Part shown: positions 8,154 through 17,215 of the stretch, in pieces
Layout: every line of letters starts with the position of its first letter
Position numbering within the stretch: position 1 is the stretch's first letter
Source: Dolichospermum sp. LEGE 00240
GTDB lineage: Bacteria > Cyanobacteriota > Cyanobacteriia > Cyanobacteriales > Nostocaceae
DNA: 64,000 nt
Direction: 5' to 3'
NCBI RefSeq assembly: GCF_015207875.1
Contig: NZ_JADEVZ010000006.1
Span: 62,001 to 126,000, forward strand
Program-made: the position numbers and the translations under genes
Notes under the pieces: model-generated
What the model saw: only the letters and a program-made list of their open reading frames with translations
Database searches by the model: none
What the model was told of the DNA's origin: nothing

Positions 8154-9098
8154 ATGCGTGTAGTAGCCCTTGTACCTGGTTCAATTGATAACCAAATTCT
8201 TTTTTTTGCCACTCTTGATGATCTTAAGCGTTATTATCCCGACGCGCAGATAGATGTCATTGTCGAACCCCAGTCAAAGGCTGCTTACCAAGTCAGCAAG
8301 TCAGTTCATGATGTATTAACTTTTGACTACAAAGATCGGAATAGTTTGGCTGATTGGGGTAACTTAGTTGGCATGATCCGCGATCGTGAGTATGATGTCG
8401 CTATTATTGTCGGACAAAGTTGGTTAGTAGGCTTGCTAATGTGGTTAACAGGAATACCTACACGCATTGGCTACCAAGGACAAGGTGCGGTTTTTTTCAC
8501 TAATCCCATTACACCCAACCTATCCCAATATGTGGCAAAAGTGTACCATGACCTACTCAAACCTTTAAAGATTAATACTCCTTGTCCTCCACTATCAGTA
8601 AATGTGCCTAAAGTAGACATCGAATGGGCGCAAAGAGAACAAAACCGTTTAGGCGTAAGCAAAACAGGTTTTATTCTCATCAATGCTGGTGGAACTGATT
8701 TAGATACAACCTACCCTGTAGAAAGTTGGCAAAAAATCATTGTAGCTTGCCAAGAAAAACAACCAGATTTACCTGTTGTTGTCATTAAAGAAGCTGATAA
8801 TGAGTCGTTTGTGCTTTCAATTTTAGAACATTGTCACAATATTAAAGTTACTTCCCCCGATGATATTGGCAAACTAACAGCCATTATTGGTGGCGCTAGT
8901 TTAATGTTGTCTGTAGAAAATAGTCTTCTGCAATTGAGCATAGCAGTAGAAACATATACAATAGCTTTGCTTAATTCTACGGATTCAGAAAAAAAATTAT
9001 TACCCACAAGTGAAAAAGTCTTAACTATTACCTCACCCACTGGAAAACTAGTGGATATTACACCCCAAATAGTCTTAGAAAAAATTTGGGGAAGTTAG
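8154..9098 (+). CDS. Glycosyltransferase family 9 protein (heptosyltransferase-like)
   Basis: 314 aa. The N-terminus MRVVALVPGSIDNQILFFATL and segments such as FILINAGGTDLDTTYPVESW and PTRIGYQG match the GT9/ADP-heptose:LPS heptosyltransferase fold. Such enzymes add sugars to lipopolysaccharide core or other surface glycans at the inner membrane. The usual GGxxxHxA catalytic region is weak (IGGASLMLSVENS), so activity or donor may differ. It is divergent from ispD, with a 150-bp AT-rich gap. Confidence 0.75.
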   Translation: MRVVALVPGSIDNQILFFATLDDLKRYYPDAQIDVIVEPQSKAAYQVSKSVHDVLTFDYKDRNSLADWGNLVGMIRDREYDVAIIVGQSWLVGLLMWLTGIPTRIGYQGQGAVFFTNPITPNLSQYVAKVYHDLLKPLKINTPCPPLSVNVPKVDIEWAQREQNRLGVSKTGFILINAGGTDLDTTYPVESWQKIIVACQEKQPDLPVVVIKEADNESFVLSILEHCHNIKVTSPDDIGKLTAIIGGASLMLSVENSLLQLSIAVETYTIALLNSTDSEKKLLPTSEKVLTITSPTGKLVDITPQIVLEKIWGS

Positions 9099-9129
9099 CT
9101 ATGATCAATTTTGGATTTTAGATTCAAAA

Positions 9130-9198
9130 TCAACTAGCAGGAGTCAGGAGGAAATTTTTTCCCTGTCACCTGTCACCTGTCACCTGTTCCCTTTGCAA
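9130..9198. repeat. Short heptamer array (CCTGTCA units)
   Basis: Three to four tandem copies of the 7-mer CCTGTCA lie at about 9164-9188, preceded by the GGAGTCAGGAGG motif that recurs across the window. This is the same unit as the long array at 63.5-63.8 kb. Confidence 0.75.
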
Positions 9199-9684
9199 TT
9201 AATTAGTTTTTTCAATCATTTCAAAGAAAGCATCATCTAATTCATAGCCCAGAATTTGCGCTAAGGATTTGAGTCGAGATGGACTCACAATATCTTGTTT
9301 GTACAACCAATCACTTAAAATAAAGATTTTGTGCATCAAAAATATTTCTAAGGCTTCGGGGTTGTACTGGATACCTTCTTTAGAACTAAACTGATGAGGT
9401 ACTAACATTGCTGCATATCTAGATAATTCTCCAGCTTTCCAGTCTAGTAAAAATGGCAACCAGGGATATTTAGCATCAAGACGCACAAACCACAGTCTTA
9501 CCTCGGGAATTTCCGATAACTCCCGTGGATCATTTTCTTCCCGTTCATAATTAATTTCTAGACGTAGTTGCTGTTCATAGGAGGAAATACTTCCGGCTTG
9601 CAGTAGTGGTTCAATCACCATTAAGGCAGGTGATACATCTAAACTATAAATAGAATCGTTGTTGAGGGTGATTGTGATTGTCAT
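9199..9684 (-). CDS. CRR6-type NdhI maturation factor
   Basis: 161 aa, acidic and soluble. The central block WFVRLDAKYPWLPFLLDWKA followed by GELSRYAAMLVPHQF is the signature I associate with the CRR6 family of cyanobacteria and chloroplasts. CRR6 is needed to assemble the NdhI subunit into the NAD(P)H dehydrogenase-like (NDH-1) complex. The gene is a single unit, convergent with the glycosyltransferase gene. The call rests on remembered family sequence. Confidence 0.72.
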   Translation of the reverse strand: MTITITLNNDSIYSLDVSPALMVIEPLLQAGSISSYEQQLRLEINYEREENDPRELSEIPEVRLWFVRLDAKYPWLPFLLDWKAGELSRYAAMLVPHQFSSKEGIQYNPEALEIFLMHKIFILSDWLYKQDIVSPSRLKSLAQILGYELDDAFFEMIEKTN

Positions 9685-9922
9685 GGACTGATAGATACTT
9701 ACTCAACAGTGTTGACAATTCACAGTAACAGTTTTTTAACCACTTGAGGTAGACATTGGGAGGAATTTTAAGATAAAGTTGTTATGAGTTTGTTTTAGAT
9801 TCAGAATATTATAAATGAGTAAACAGGCAAAAGGCAAAGTGTTCTTTAATTTTGCGGGAGTGAGTCCTGTCGTGAGGGTATTTTGAATTGATTTCCAATT
9901 TCTAGAATTCACAACCTAAAAT

Positions 9923-10369
9923 ATGTACAAGCAAGGAAGTTGTCTTAAACCTATTCGTTCCTTAGAAGATGCTTTGGATAGGTGTCAAATGTTGGGAATG
10001 CGTATCAGTCGTCAGCGACGCTTTATACTGGAGTTGCTTTGGCGAGCAAAAGAGCATCTTTCTGCTAGGGAGATTTATGATCGACTCAATCAAGAAGGTA
10101 AAGAGATTGGACATACCTCAGTATATCAAAATTTAGAAGCTTTATCTAGCCAGAGCATTATAGAGTGTATTGAACATGGTGATGGACGATTATATGGAAA
10201 TAATAGTGATTCCCATAGTCATGTTAACTGTATAGATACAAATCAGATTTTAGATGTGCAGATAGAACTACCTGAAGATTTGTTACGTCAAGTAGAAGCG
10301 CAAACGGGGATTAAGATTTCTGAATATACTATTAACTTTTATGGTTATCGTGACAAAATGAATGATTAG
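9923..10369 (+). CDS. furC: Fur-family regulator, FurC/PerR-like
   Basis: 148 aa. The winged-helix domain (about 20-88) contains RQRRFILELLWRAKEHLSA and GHTSVYQNLEALS; the metal-sensing region includes HSHVNCIDT. There is no C-terminal CxxC pair as in Zur or classical Fur. The N-terminal part, IRSLEDALDRCQMLGMRIS, resembles Anabaena FurC (PerR), a peroxide-responsive repressor. A Fur-family protein is certain, the FurC assignment is from memory. The next gene starts about 50 bp downstream on the same strand. Confidence 0.82.
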   Translation: MYKQGSCLKPIRSLEDALDRCQMLGMRISRQRRFILELLWRAKEHLSAREIYDRLNQEGKEIGHTSVYQNLEALSSQSIIECIEHGDGRLYGNNSDSHSHVNCIDTNQILDVQIELPEDLLRQVEAQTGIKISEYTINFYGYRDKMND

Positions 10370-10421
10370 AAATTGAGAATTTAAACTAGCCTAAAAATCA
10401 GGAATCAAATCTTTTGTGAAA

Positions 10422-12122
10422 ATGAGCGATCGCCTATTACAATTCTTATTAATTGACCCAGATCCAATTTTCCGTTTAGGACTAAAGGTAACACTCGAAG
10501 CTATTCCTAATTTACAAGTCATAGCAGATGTTGCCACAGATACAGCAGCTTTACAGGTTTTAGCGGAAGTAAATTCTCAGCAAATCAAATTAATCATTCT
10601 AGAATTAGAGAATGAACAATTGGGTTTGCAGTTCTGTAAACAACTAAAATCCTTGTATCCCCATATACCTATATTACTTTTAAGTTCAAAATCCCAACCA
10701 GAAATGCTCATTGCGGCCAAAGCAATAGGAATAAATGGTTATTGTCCTAAAGGGATATCAATTTCTCAATTAGTCCCCATTCTTCAAGAAGTAGCTAATG
10801 GTGGTTATTATTGGTTCACAGAACCAGTAATGATTAATTCTCCTTTGCCATTTGCTAAGTTACGAAATAATTTACAAAATTCAGGAATTGATAATATTAA
10901 TCAAGCCATTAATCTAGTTACAGAGAAATTAAAAACACCAGGAATACCCTTATTAGATAAGGCAATTTTAGCAGGACAACGACGGGAACTTTTAGCCGCT
11001 CGTTGGGTTGTTAATCACTTATTGACGATACCACAAGAAAGACAAAAACTACCACGAAAAAACCAATTACTATCCCTAAATATTCAAAACCAGGATAATA
11101 TTATTAAATCTGATTTGGAACTACTACCATCAGTTAACATACCACCTATAGTTAGTTCTCGACAACTGCAATCTGAATTATTGACTTTATGTTTAAATAA
11201 ATTGCAATTTTCTTTAGAAAATCTCACTAATACACCCTTAGAAATTGATATTCTCCGAGAAAATAAAAAGCGAGAGTTGCTTTATATTATTCTGAGGAAA
11301 TTTTTTACTCAGGTGGAAGAAATACATACTTTTAATTTCGATGAAAATCAGCTATTTAATTTACAAAATCAGATTTATCTAGATTTATGGAAATTTGCTA
11401 TTACGGAATTTTTTGGTAATTATTATCGGATTATTTTAGATAAACAAGAAATAAATTTAGTCAATTTTTTATTAGATAAAACTACAGATTTGCAAACAGA
11501 AATTATTAATAAAGTGCCGTTATTATTTGAGTTATTGTCTTATTTGCTGCTACTAACAGATTTATGTATTGATAATGTTTCTTACCCAGCAGGAACTAAA
11601 GAATCTCAATCTCAAGCATTATTAATTTTAGAAAATTTATTGATTCATATAGCTAATGCTGTAATTCAACCATTACTAAATAACTTAGCAGACGAGGAAA
11701 GTATTAAACAAAATTTTTATAATTGGCAAATGATTTCTACTAGGGAAATTGAGAAATTCAGAAATAATTTGTCTTGGAAATATCAATTATATCAATATAT
11801 AACTGAAGCACAAACTATTTTTGAAAGTCGCTATGAGTTCTTTATTTTTTCCCCGCGAGGAATTAGGAAAACATCAATTTATGCCCCTCGAAATCAAGAA
11901 TTAGCTCAACTTTCCGGTATTCCTTTAGGGGTAACATTAATACTGGAATTTCGGGATGCTATTTCTCCACGTATCCAATCATTGGTAGGGTTTTTAGGAA
12001 CTGGAATTGTTTTCGTTCTTACTCAAGTAGTTGGTAGAGGTTTAGGTTTAGTTGGTCGAGGTATTTTACAAGGAATTGGTAGTGTTTCTTTATCAGAAAA
12101 AGGACAACGGAAGAATAGGTAA
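10422..12122 (+). CDS. Atypical response-regulator receiver fused to Ycf55-like domain (DUF3685)
   Basis: About 566 aa. Residues 5-125 form a receiver domain (LLIDPDPIFRLGLK, then ILLLSSKSQPE, then GYCPKG). The rest is the long Ycf55/DUF3685 domain found in cyanobacteria and red-algal plastids, ending in a glycine-rich hydrophobic tail (about 530-560). In the receiver, the expected phospho-acceptor Asp is Glu (IILELENEQ, residue 61 from this start), so it may not be phosphorylated normally. A GTG at 10416 could also start the gene; ATG 10422 gives the usual MSDRLLQFLLID opening. Probably co-transcribed with the FurC-like gene. Confidence 0.82.
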   Translation: MSDRLLQFLLIDPDPIFRLGLKVTLEAIPNLQVIADVATDTAALQVLAEVNSQQIKLIILELENEQLGLQFCKQLKSLYPHIPILLLSSKSQPEMLIAAKAIGINGYCPKGISISQLVPILQEVANGGYYWFTEPVMINSPLPFAKLRNNLQNSGIDNINQAINLVTEKLKTPGIPLLDKAILAGQRRELLAARWVVNHLLTIPQERQKLPRKNQLLSLNIQNQDNIIKSDLELLPSVNIPPIVSSRQLQSELLTLCLNKLQFSLENLTNTPLEIDILRENKKRELLYIILRKFFTQVEEIHTFNFDENQLFNLQNQIYLDLWKFAITEFFGNYYRIILDKQEINLVNFLLDKTTDLQTEIINKVPLLFELLSYLLLLTDLCIDNVSYPAGTKESQSQALLILENLLIHIANAVIQPLLNNLADEESIKQNFYNWQMISTREIEKFRNNLSWKYQLYQYITEAQTIFESRYEFFIFSPRGIRKTSIYAPRNQELAQLSGIPLGVTLILEFRDAISPRIQSLVGFLGTGIVFVLTQVVGRGLGLVGRGILQGIGSVSLSEKGQRKNR

Positions 12123-12441
12123 TTAGTCATTAGTCATTCAATACCCCACATTCCGCAGATGTGACTTAGATTATTGGGATTTTTGAAAAATTCCAGCCAG
12201 CAAAATTTTATCTACCTAATTTTTCTGGTTGAGTTTAACTTTATTTGCCAAAAAATAGAACATATTAAGTAACTTCATTTTACGAGGTTTTAAAATATAT
12301 TCTCCCTCTATATTGAATTAGTAATTTCGGGTAAAATAAACATGACAATTACAGCCAAGAATATTTACATCCTCGCCAAAAATTTCTATTTACTAATTTT
12401 ACCCTTGAACTATCTACATCTTTTTGTTCAAATAAACCACA

Positions 12442-13496
12442 TCAAATAATTAGATAATATTTACTACAACTCTTTCCTAAATACCTGACAATCTTTTCAC
12501 GTTCCTCTGTAAAATTGCTCATTTGTTTTTGTCCATTTATGATTACCAAATGTACAGCTTGAAACATCTGAAATACCCACCTCATTGTCGGTTTATTTGT
12601 GATTTTATTGACTTGATTTCTAATCCCGTCATCGAATTTAGCTAATTCTTGCCTTAACTTTCTTTGTGCAAGATTATAGACTAACAAACACAATCCCATA
12701 ATCATTGCTATTGCTTCTACTCTTTCAGGAGTTTTGACAAATACACTGGATGTAACAAGGGGTCTTTCAAAAATGTATATAAGGCACTATCTGCTACACT
12801 TATGCCCTCAAATGTCCATTGTTTTTTAAATTCTTTTAATCTTTTTACGAATCCACTTTTATCATCTACGTTTCCTGAGTCTACTTTTAAATATAATGGG
12901 ATATATCCATCTCCTGTTACTATCATGTCTATGATAAATTGTTTGAGGTCTGGTCTTTTATCTCTTGAATATCCATGAACTATTTCTATTGCTTTCATCT
13001 CCGGTTCTCTTTCTAATTTGTTCTCTCCTATTTCTTGCCTTGTTTCGTCTATTTCTTCGATTTCTTTTTTGTACTCTCCTTCTACGCTCATTGATGTCCC
13101 ATCTAAATGAATGCTTTCCATTTCTACTTGGAATTTATGGGCTGCTTTTATGGCTACTGCTGTAAATATTTTTGTTGTTCCTATTTGATGATATTTGTCT
13201 AGTTCTCTTCCTAGTTTGTCATCGTTTAAATGTGATGGTAATACTCCTTCTCCTATTAAATGTTCTGTTGGTTTTCCTACAAAAAATTCCTCAAATAGGT
13301 ATAATGGGGCGCTTAAAAATCCCAATCCATTTAAGATCATTGCTTTTATTACTTGTCCTGGAGTGAGGTTTTCTTTTATTTTTATTCCAACTATTTTATT
13401 CACTTCTTCTACTAATTCCATCTCGTCTATTATTCTCGCTACTATTCCTAAATGGTCTATATTTAGGATTTCCATGGCTTTTTTTGACTCTTTCAT
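12442..13496 (-). pseudogene. IS1634-family transposase with internal deletion and frameshift
   Basis: The N-terminal part (13496 down to about 12770) reads ILNIDHLGIVARIIDEMELV, LDGTSMSVEGEY and GISVADSALYT, the DUF4277/IS1634 DDE transposase start with its first catalytic Asp. It then shifts frame. In the next frame, PLVTSSVFVKTPERVEA followed by MIMGLCLLVYNLAQR is the family C-terminus. About 150-200 residues of the usual 540-560 are missing between ADSALYT and that block. The protein is not functional. The reading frame of the first part ends at 12717. Confidence 0.85.
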
Positions 13497-13538
13497 GGTT
13501 TCCCCCCTCTCTATTTGATTACACTATTTTAACAAATA

Positions 13539-13577
13539 AAAGCCTGAAATCTTTGCTCGGCAATCTTTTCAGGCTTT
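13539..13577. terminator. Hairpin upstream of the IS transposase
   Basis: The arms AAAGCCTGAAA and TTTTCAGGCTTT enclose a 16-base loop just inside the right end of the IS. Such a structure can stop read-in transcription from flanking genes or hide a ribosome-binding site. Confidence 0.6.
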
Positions 13578-13770
13578 ACTTTCTCTAAATTTTTAATTCC
13601 TAAATTTGCTTTAGTATCTGCGGAATGTGGGTTATTTCTCCCGGTTCGCTCATTTTTTTTGGAGTTCGAGAAATTGCCAAAAAAATAGAAAATCTAGGTT
13701 TCGTAATGGTTTTAGCGATTTCCCGAAATTTAGCTTGAACTACCCTCGGTGCTAAAAACTCTATTTTTAT

Positions 13771-13802
13771 GCGAACTGCTTGCAGCAGCGCTTCGCTATC
13801 GC
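13771..13802 (-). repeat. 32-bp dispersed repeat, copy 1
   Basis: An exact reverse complement of 52799-52830 (starts GCGATAGCGAAGCGC in that copy). A partial match (CTGCTGCAAGCAGTTCGCA) lies at about 29994-30012. The flanks 13632-13950 carry no supported gene. Confidence 0.75.
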
Positions 13803-13950
13803 CTACGTCATAGTACATTTGAATTACAGGCTAAAACCCCTATTAAATCGTTCAGGTTTTTTCTAACTCAATTTAAAATAGGCGAACCAGGAGTTATTTT
13901 TTTCAAAATGAGAATTGCTGATCATTCTTGCTACAGTCAACCATAATCCA

Positions 13951-15408
13951 CTATAAATTCCAATCACGACGATAATTAAAGAAGCTTAGTAGCAATTCTG
14001 AAAAAGTATGGTTCTGATTAATTCTCTGTCTATGCCATTCTCGCGCTATTTCCATAAGAATTTCGGAAAAACTGGGATAAATAGGTGATAATTTAGCCAA
14101 ATACTGAATTTTCATATTTTGTGAGATTGCTAAACTAATTAAATTAATTAATTCTTCTGCTGCTATTCCCAATATAGAACATCCCAGAATTTTTCCATTT
14201 TCCAAAACTACTAATTTACAAACACCTGTAATTTCTGCTTGTATTTGTGCCGCCGTGGCTGTTTTAAAATATTGCTTAAAAACTAAAACTTGCTTTTGAG
14301 AATATTGGTTTTTAGCTTGTTTTTCTGTTAAACCAACTTGTGCTACCCTGGGCTGAGAATATATTCCCCAGGGAACAAATTCATAATTAACTTTTAGTTT
14401 GGGAAAAAATAGGGCATTTTTGACAGCAATATTAGCTTCATAATTACCAATACTCTGAATATCATAACCACCTAGCACATCACCACAAGCGTAAATTCGA
14501 TGATTTGTAGTTTGTAATTTTTCATTGACAACCAAGCGGTGTTGATGCCATTTCACTCCTACCGCTGGTAAATTCAGATCCTCTAAATTTGGCTGTTGTC
14601 CAGCACAAATGAAAATTTCATCGGTTTCAATGGCTTGATTTCCAGCTTGTACCCATTTCTTATGATCTATTTGTCGGACTTGGGTAACTTGAGTTTGTGT
14701 TAAAATCCGTACACCATCAATTTCTAATTGTGCTGTTAGTAATTTGGCTATTTCTGCATCAAGACTAGGCAAAATGCTAGAATATTTGACTATTAATGTG
14801 ACTTGACAACCACATCTGGCTAAAACTTGGGCTATTTCTATACTTTGAGGAACACCACCAATTATCACCCAATTTTCGGGTAATGTGGTTTTTTCTAAAG
14901 ATTGCCAAATATTAGCTAAAGTTAGATATTTAATAGTATCTAATCCTGAAATATTAGGAATTAATGGATGAGAACCATTAGCGAGTAAGTAAGTACGACT
15001 ATATAACCGTCTTTCATTAACTGTAAAACTTAATTGAGGAGCAGATTGAAATTGACCATTGCCAACAATAATATCAACTCCTTGGGCAGCTAAATTCTCT
15101 GCTGAATTTATTTGATTAATATTTTTGGCAACAGCATTTGCATACAACAATCCTTTGTTTAAATTTAAAGATTCTGGATTTAATTGAATATTTTTTTCGT
15201 AAATTCCTAGATTTGCTAAATTATAATATTTCTGAGTAATTTGACTAATTTCACTAAGTATGTATTGATAATTCAAATTATAGTTATGAGAAAAATCTGC
15301 GCTAATAATCAAGGCAACTTTAGCGTGTAGCCGAGTAGCACTTAAAGCCGCTTGGTATCCAGTAATACTGCCACCAATAACAACGATGTCGTAATCAATA
15401 TTTGTCAT
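13951..15408 (-). CDS. FAD-dependent pyridine nucleotide-disulfide oxidoreductase-like protein without redox disulfide
   Basis: 485 aa. An N-terminal FAD-binding Rossmann motif (DIVVIGGSITGYQAAL), an NAD(P)-binding motif (WVIIGGVPQSIEIAQVLA), the second FAD motif (RIYACGDVLGG) and a C-terminal dimerisation domain place it in the lipoamide dehydrogenase/mercuric reductase family. The active-site CxxxxC that should follow the first motif is absent: the region reads SHNYNLNYQY. The GxGxxG glycine pattern is also altered in both nucleotide sites (GGSITG, GGVPQS). It probably binds flavin but is unlikely to do disulfide chemistry. Substrate unknown. Stands alone. Confidence 0.78.
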   Translation of the reverse strand: MTNIDYDIVVIGGSITGYQAALSATRLHAKVALIISADFSHNYNLNYQYILSEISQITQKYYNLANLGIYEKNIQLNPESLNLNKGLLYANAVAKNINQINSAENLAAQGVDIIVGNGQFQSAPQLSFTVNERRLYSRTYLLANGSHPLIPNISGLDTIKYLTLANIWQSLEKTTLPENWVIIGGVPQSIEIAQVLARCGCQVTLIVKYSSILPSLDAEIAKLLTAQLEIDGVRILTQTQVTQVRQIDHKKWVQAGNQAIETDEIFICAGQQPNLEDLNLPAVGVKWHQHRLVVNEKLQTTNHRIYACGDVLGGYDIQSIGNYEANIAVKNALFFPKLKVNYEFVPWGIYSQPRVAQVGLTEKQAKNQYSQKQVLVFKQYFKTATAAQIQAEITGVCKLVVLENGKILGCSILGIAAEELINLISLAISQNMKIQYLAKLSPIYPSFSEILMEIAREWHRQRINQNHTFSELLLSFFNYRRDWNL

Positions 15409-15496
15409 TTGTCATTAGGTAATTTTATTCTTCCTTCTCCCTTCTCCCTTCTTCCTTCTTCCTCCTGATAGCGCAGCGTTAGCCATACTCCTGAAT

Positions 15497-15519
15497 GGGC
15501 GCAGGCCCTGCGCCCCTAC
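15497..15519. repeat. Palindromic GGGCGCAGG-type repeat, copy 1
   Basis: A GGGCGCAGGCCCTGCGCCCC palindrome followed by TAC. Similar units lie at 39165-39187 and 50281-50303. All three are intergenic. Confidence 0.8.
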
Positions 15520-15533
15520 CGCCTGAACTCCTG

Positions 15534-16610
15534 CTATTGATTTTGAATTGTTTCAAGTGCTGTTAATAGGCATTGATTATCAGCTTTTGTACGGACTGCG
15601 ACGCGGAAAAAGCGATCGCCTAATTCCTTAAAGCTTAAACAATCACGAATTAAGATCTGGTGTTGCTGAAGTAAATTTTGTTGTAACTGGGAAGTAGGTC
15701 CTTGAGATTGTACCAATAGGTAGTTAACAGAGCCTTTTAGGGGGGTTAAACCAGGAATTGAGGCTAGACCTTGAAATAGTTGATTTCTCGCCTCTGGCAG
15801 CCATTTCCAGGTGAGATTTTGAAATTCTGTATCTTGGAGGGCGGCGATCGCTGCGGCTGCTGCTAAAGTATTTACAGGCCAAGGATCTCGCCATGATTTC
15901 CACTTAGCTAAACGTTGAGGGTGAGCGATCGCATATCCTAATCTTAGCCCTGGTAAACTGTAAAATTTGGTGAGCGATCGTAAAATCACCAAATTCTCGT
16001 ATTCCTGCACCAACCCAATTAAACTTTGTTCCGCTGCCGGTGGCAAAAAATCCATAAACGCTTCATCTACCACCACCAAAGCAAACTTTTTCAAATACGG
16101 TAAAACAGATTCCCGCAAAAATAACTTTCCCGTTGGATTATGGGGGTTATTCAGCAATAACCCAAAACCTGAAGTCTCCAATCCGAAATCTGGCAACAGA
16201 GACATATTCCCCTTCCCCCTGGACAAATCCACAGGAAACTCCAGAACTTTAGCATTATCAGCCGCAAGCGCGCGGTAATAGTCGCCAAAAGCTGGAGTTA
16301 GTACAACCGTTGCTGCTAATTGTGCTAATTCTCTACCCACCAAGGTTAATAATTCTGCTGAACCATTACCCGGCAAAATCCACTCAGTAGGTAATTGATG
16401 AAAATGACTCAGAGCAAGTCGTAATTCACCATACTCTGGGTCAGGATAATTCCTCAAACTGCCTAGTTGAGACACAATCGCCGTAATCACACTATTTGGT
16501 GGTCCCAACGGGCTGATACTGGCAGAAAAATCCACAATAGCATCAGGGGAACAGCCAGCCAGTGCTGCTGCCCAAGCCAAGTTTCCCCCGTGTGCTTGTT
16601 GTGGCATCAA
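15534..16610 (-). CDS. cobD: Threonine-phosphate decarboxylase (cobalamin pathway)
   Basis: 358 aa, PLP-dependent fold type I, close to histidinol-phosphate aminotransferases. The N-terminus QQAHGGNLAWAA and VDFSASISPLGPP are typical of CobD/CobC proteins. LLNNPHNPTGKL and the PLP lysine region SLTKFYSLPGLRLGYA are present. The enzyme makes (R)-1-amino-2-propanol phosphate for the nucleotide loop of cobalamin; cyanobacteria make a pseudocobalamin, so ethanolamine phosphate-type substrates are also possible. The HU gene lies just upstream on the same strand (23 bp), so co-transcription is likely. Confidence 0.86.
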   Translation of the reverse strand: MMPQQAHGGNLAWAAALAGCSPDAIVDFSASISPLGPPNSVITAIVSQLGSLRNYPDPEYGELRLALSHFHQLPTEWILPGNGSAELLTLVGRELAQLAATVVLTPAFGDYYRALAADNAKVLEFPVDLSRGKGNMSLLPDFGLETSGFGLLLNNPHNPTGKLFLRESVLPYLKKFALVVVDEAFMDFLPPAAEQSLIGLVQEYENLVILRSLTKFYSLPGLRLGYAIAHPQRLAKWKSWRDPWPVNTLAAAAAIAALQDTEFQNLTWKWLPEARNQLFQGLASIPGLTPLKGSVNYLLVQSQGPTSQLQQNLLQQHQILIRDCLSFKELGDRFFRVAVRTKADNQCLLTALETIQNQ

Positions 16611-16633
16611 AAATATCCTTCTTATAACCGAAC

Positions 16634-16927
16634 TTATTCTTTTGGCTCTTTTGGGGGTGCTACTCTTTCTCTAAACAGTTTTCCAGCAGAGAAAGCGGGA
16701 ACTCTGGTAGCGGGAATTTCCATTTTTTCGTTCGTTTTGGGGTTACGTCCTTCACGGGCTTTGCGTTCCCGTGATTCAAACGAACCAAATCCCACTAATG
16801 TCACTTTATCACCGGAAGAAACCGCTTCCACAATAGTTTCGATGGCAGCGCTCAAAACTTGGTCAGCCTGTTTCTTGGTAACATTAGCCTTTTCAGCTAC
16901 TGCATCAACTAATTCGCCCTTGTTCAT
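16634..16927 (-). CDS. hup: DNA-binding protein HU
   Basis: 97 aa. It starts MNKGELVDAVAEKANVTKK, contains the FGSFESRERKAREGRNPKT beta-arm region, and ends with a short Lys/Glu/Pro tail. HU is a dimeric nucleoid protein that bends DNA. It matches the single HU of filamentous cyanobacteria (HanA in Anabaena). A long, 290-bp AT-rich upstream region probably holds its promoter. Confidence 0.94.
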   Translation of the reverse strand: MNKGELVDAVAEKANVTKKQADQVLSAAIETIVEAVSSGDKVTLVGFGSFESRERKAREGRNPKTNEKMEIPATRVPAFSAGKLFRERVAPPKEPKE

Positions 16928-17215
16928 ATCAAACTCCTAAAGTTTTATCAGAGATTATTTCTCAGAATGCACCATTAAAGCATCTTTACGTAAATCTCTG
17001 TTTGTAGAAATACAAAAATCGTTCCTTGAGAGTATTTACACTCAAAATCGCTGCAAATACGATTGACTTGACTTTTCAATGAATCATTCTAAGGTGTTGT
17101 CGCCCGAAGTGGATAGATGAAACTATTAATTTATATAGATTTCAGGATTTTTTTGCTTTTTCACCTCTTTCTTGTAATTAAAATACCCTATTTATTAGAA
17201 ATAAATACTTAGTTG

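Larger units (their letters stand above)
12145..13631 (-). mobile_element. IS1634-type insertion sequence, internally deleted
   Basis: The element is about 1.49 kb, with perfect 16-bp inverted ends CCCACATTCCGCAGAT (12145-12160) and its complement (13616-13631). It contains a damaged transposase on the minus strand and about 285 bp of AT-rich sequence with no gene between the transposase stop and the left end. No clear target duplication is visible. A strong hairpin at 13539-13577 lies between the right end and the transposase start. Confidence 0.75.

Noticed and set aside
12965-13518. Leucine-rich reading frames on the plus strand
   Set aside because: They are antisense to the IS1634 transposase, which explains the sequence.
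16467-16940. Plus-strand 157-codon reading frame
   Set aside because: Antisense to cobD and the HU gene, both of which are strongly supported.
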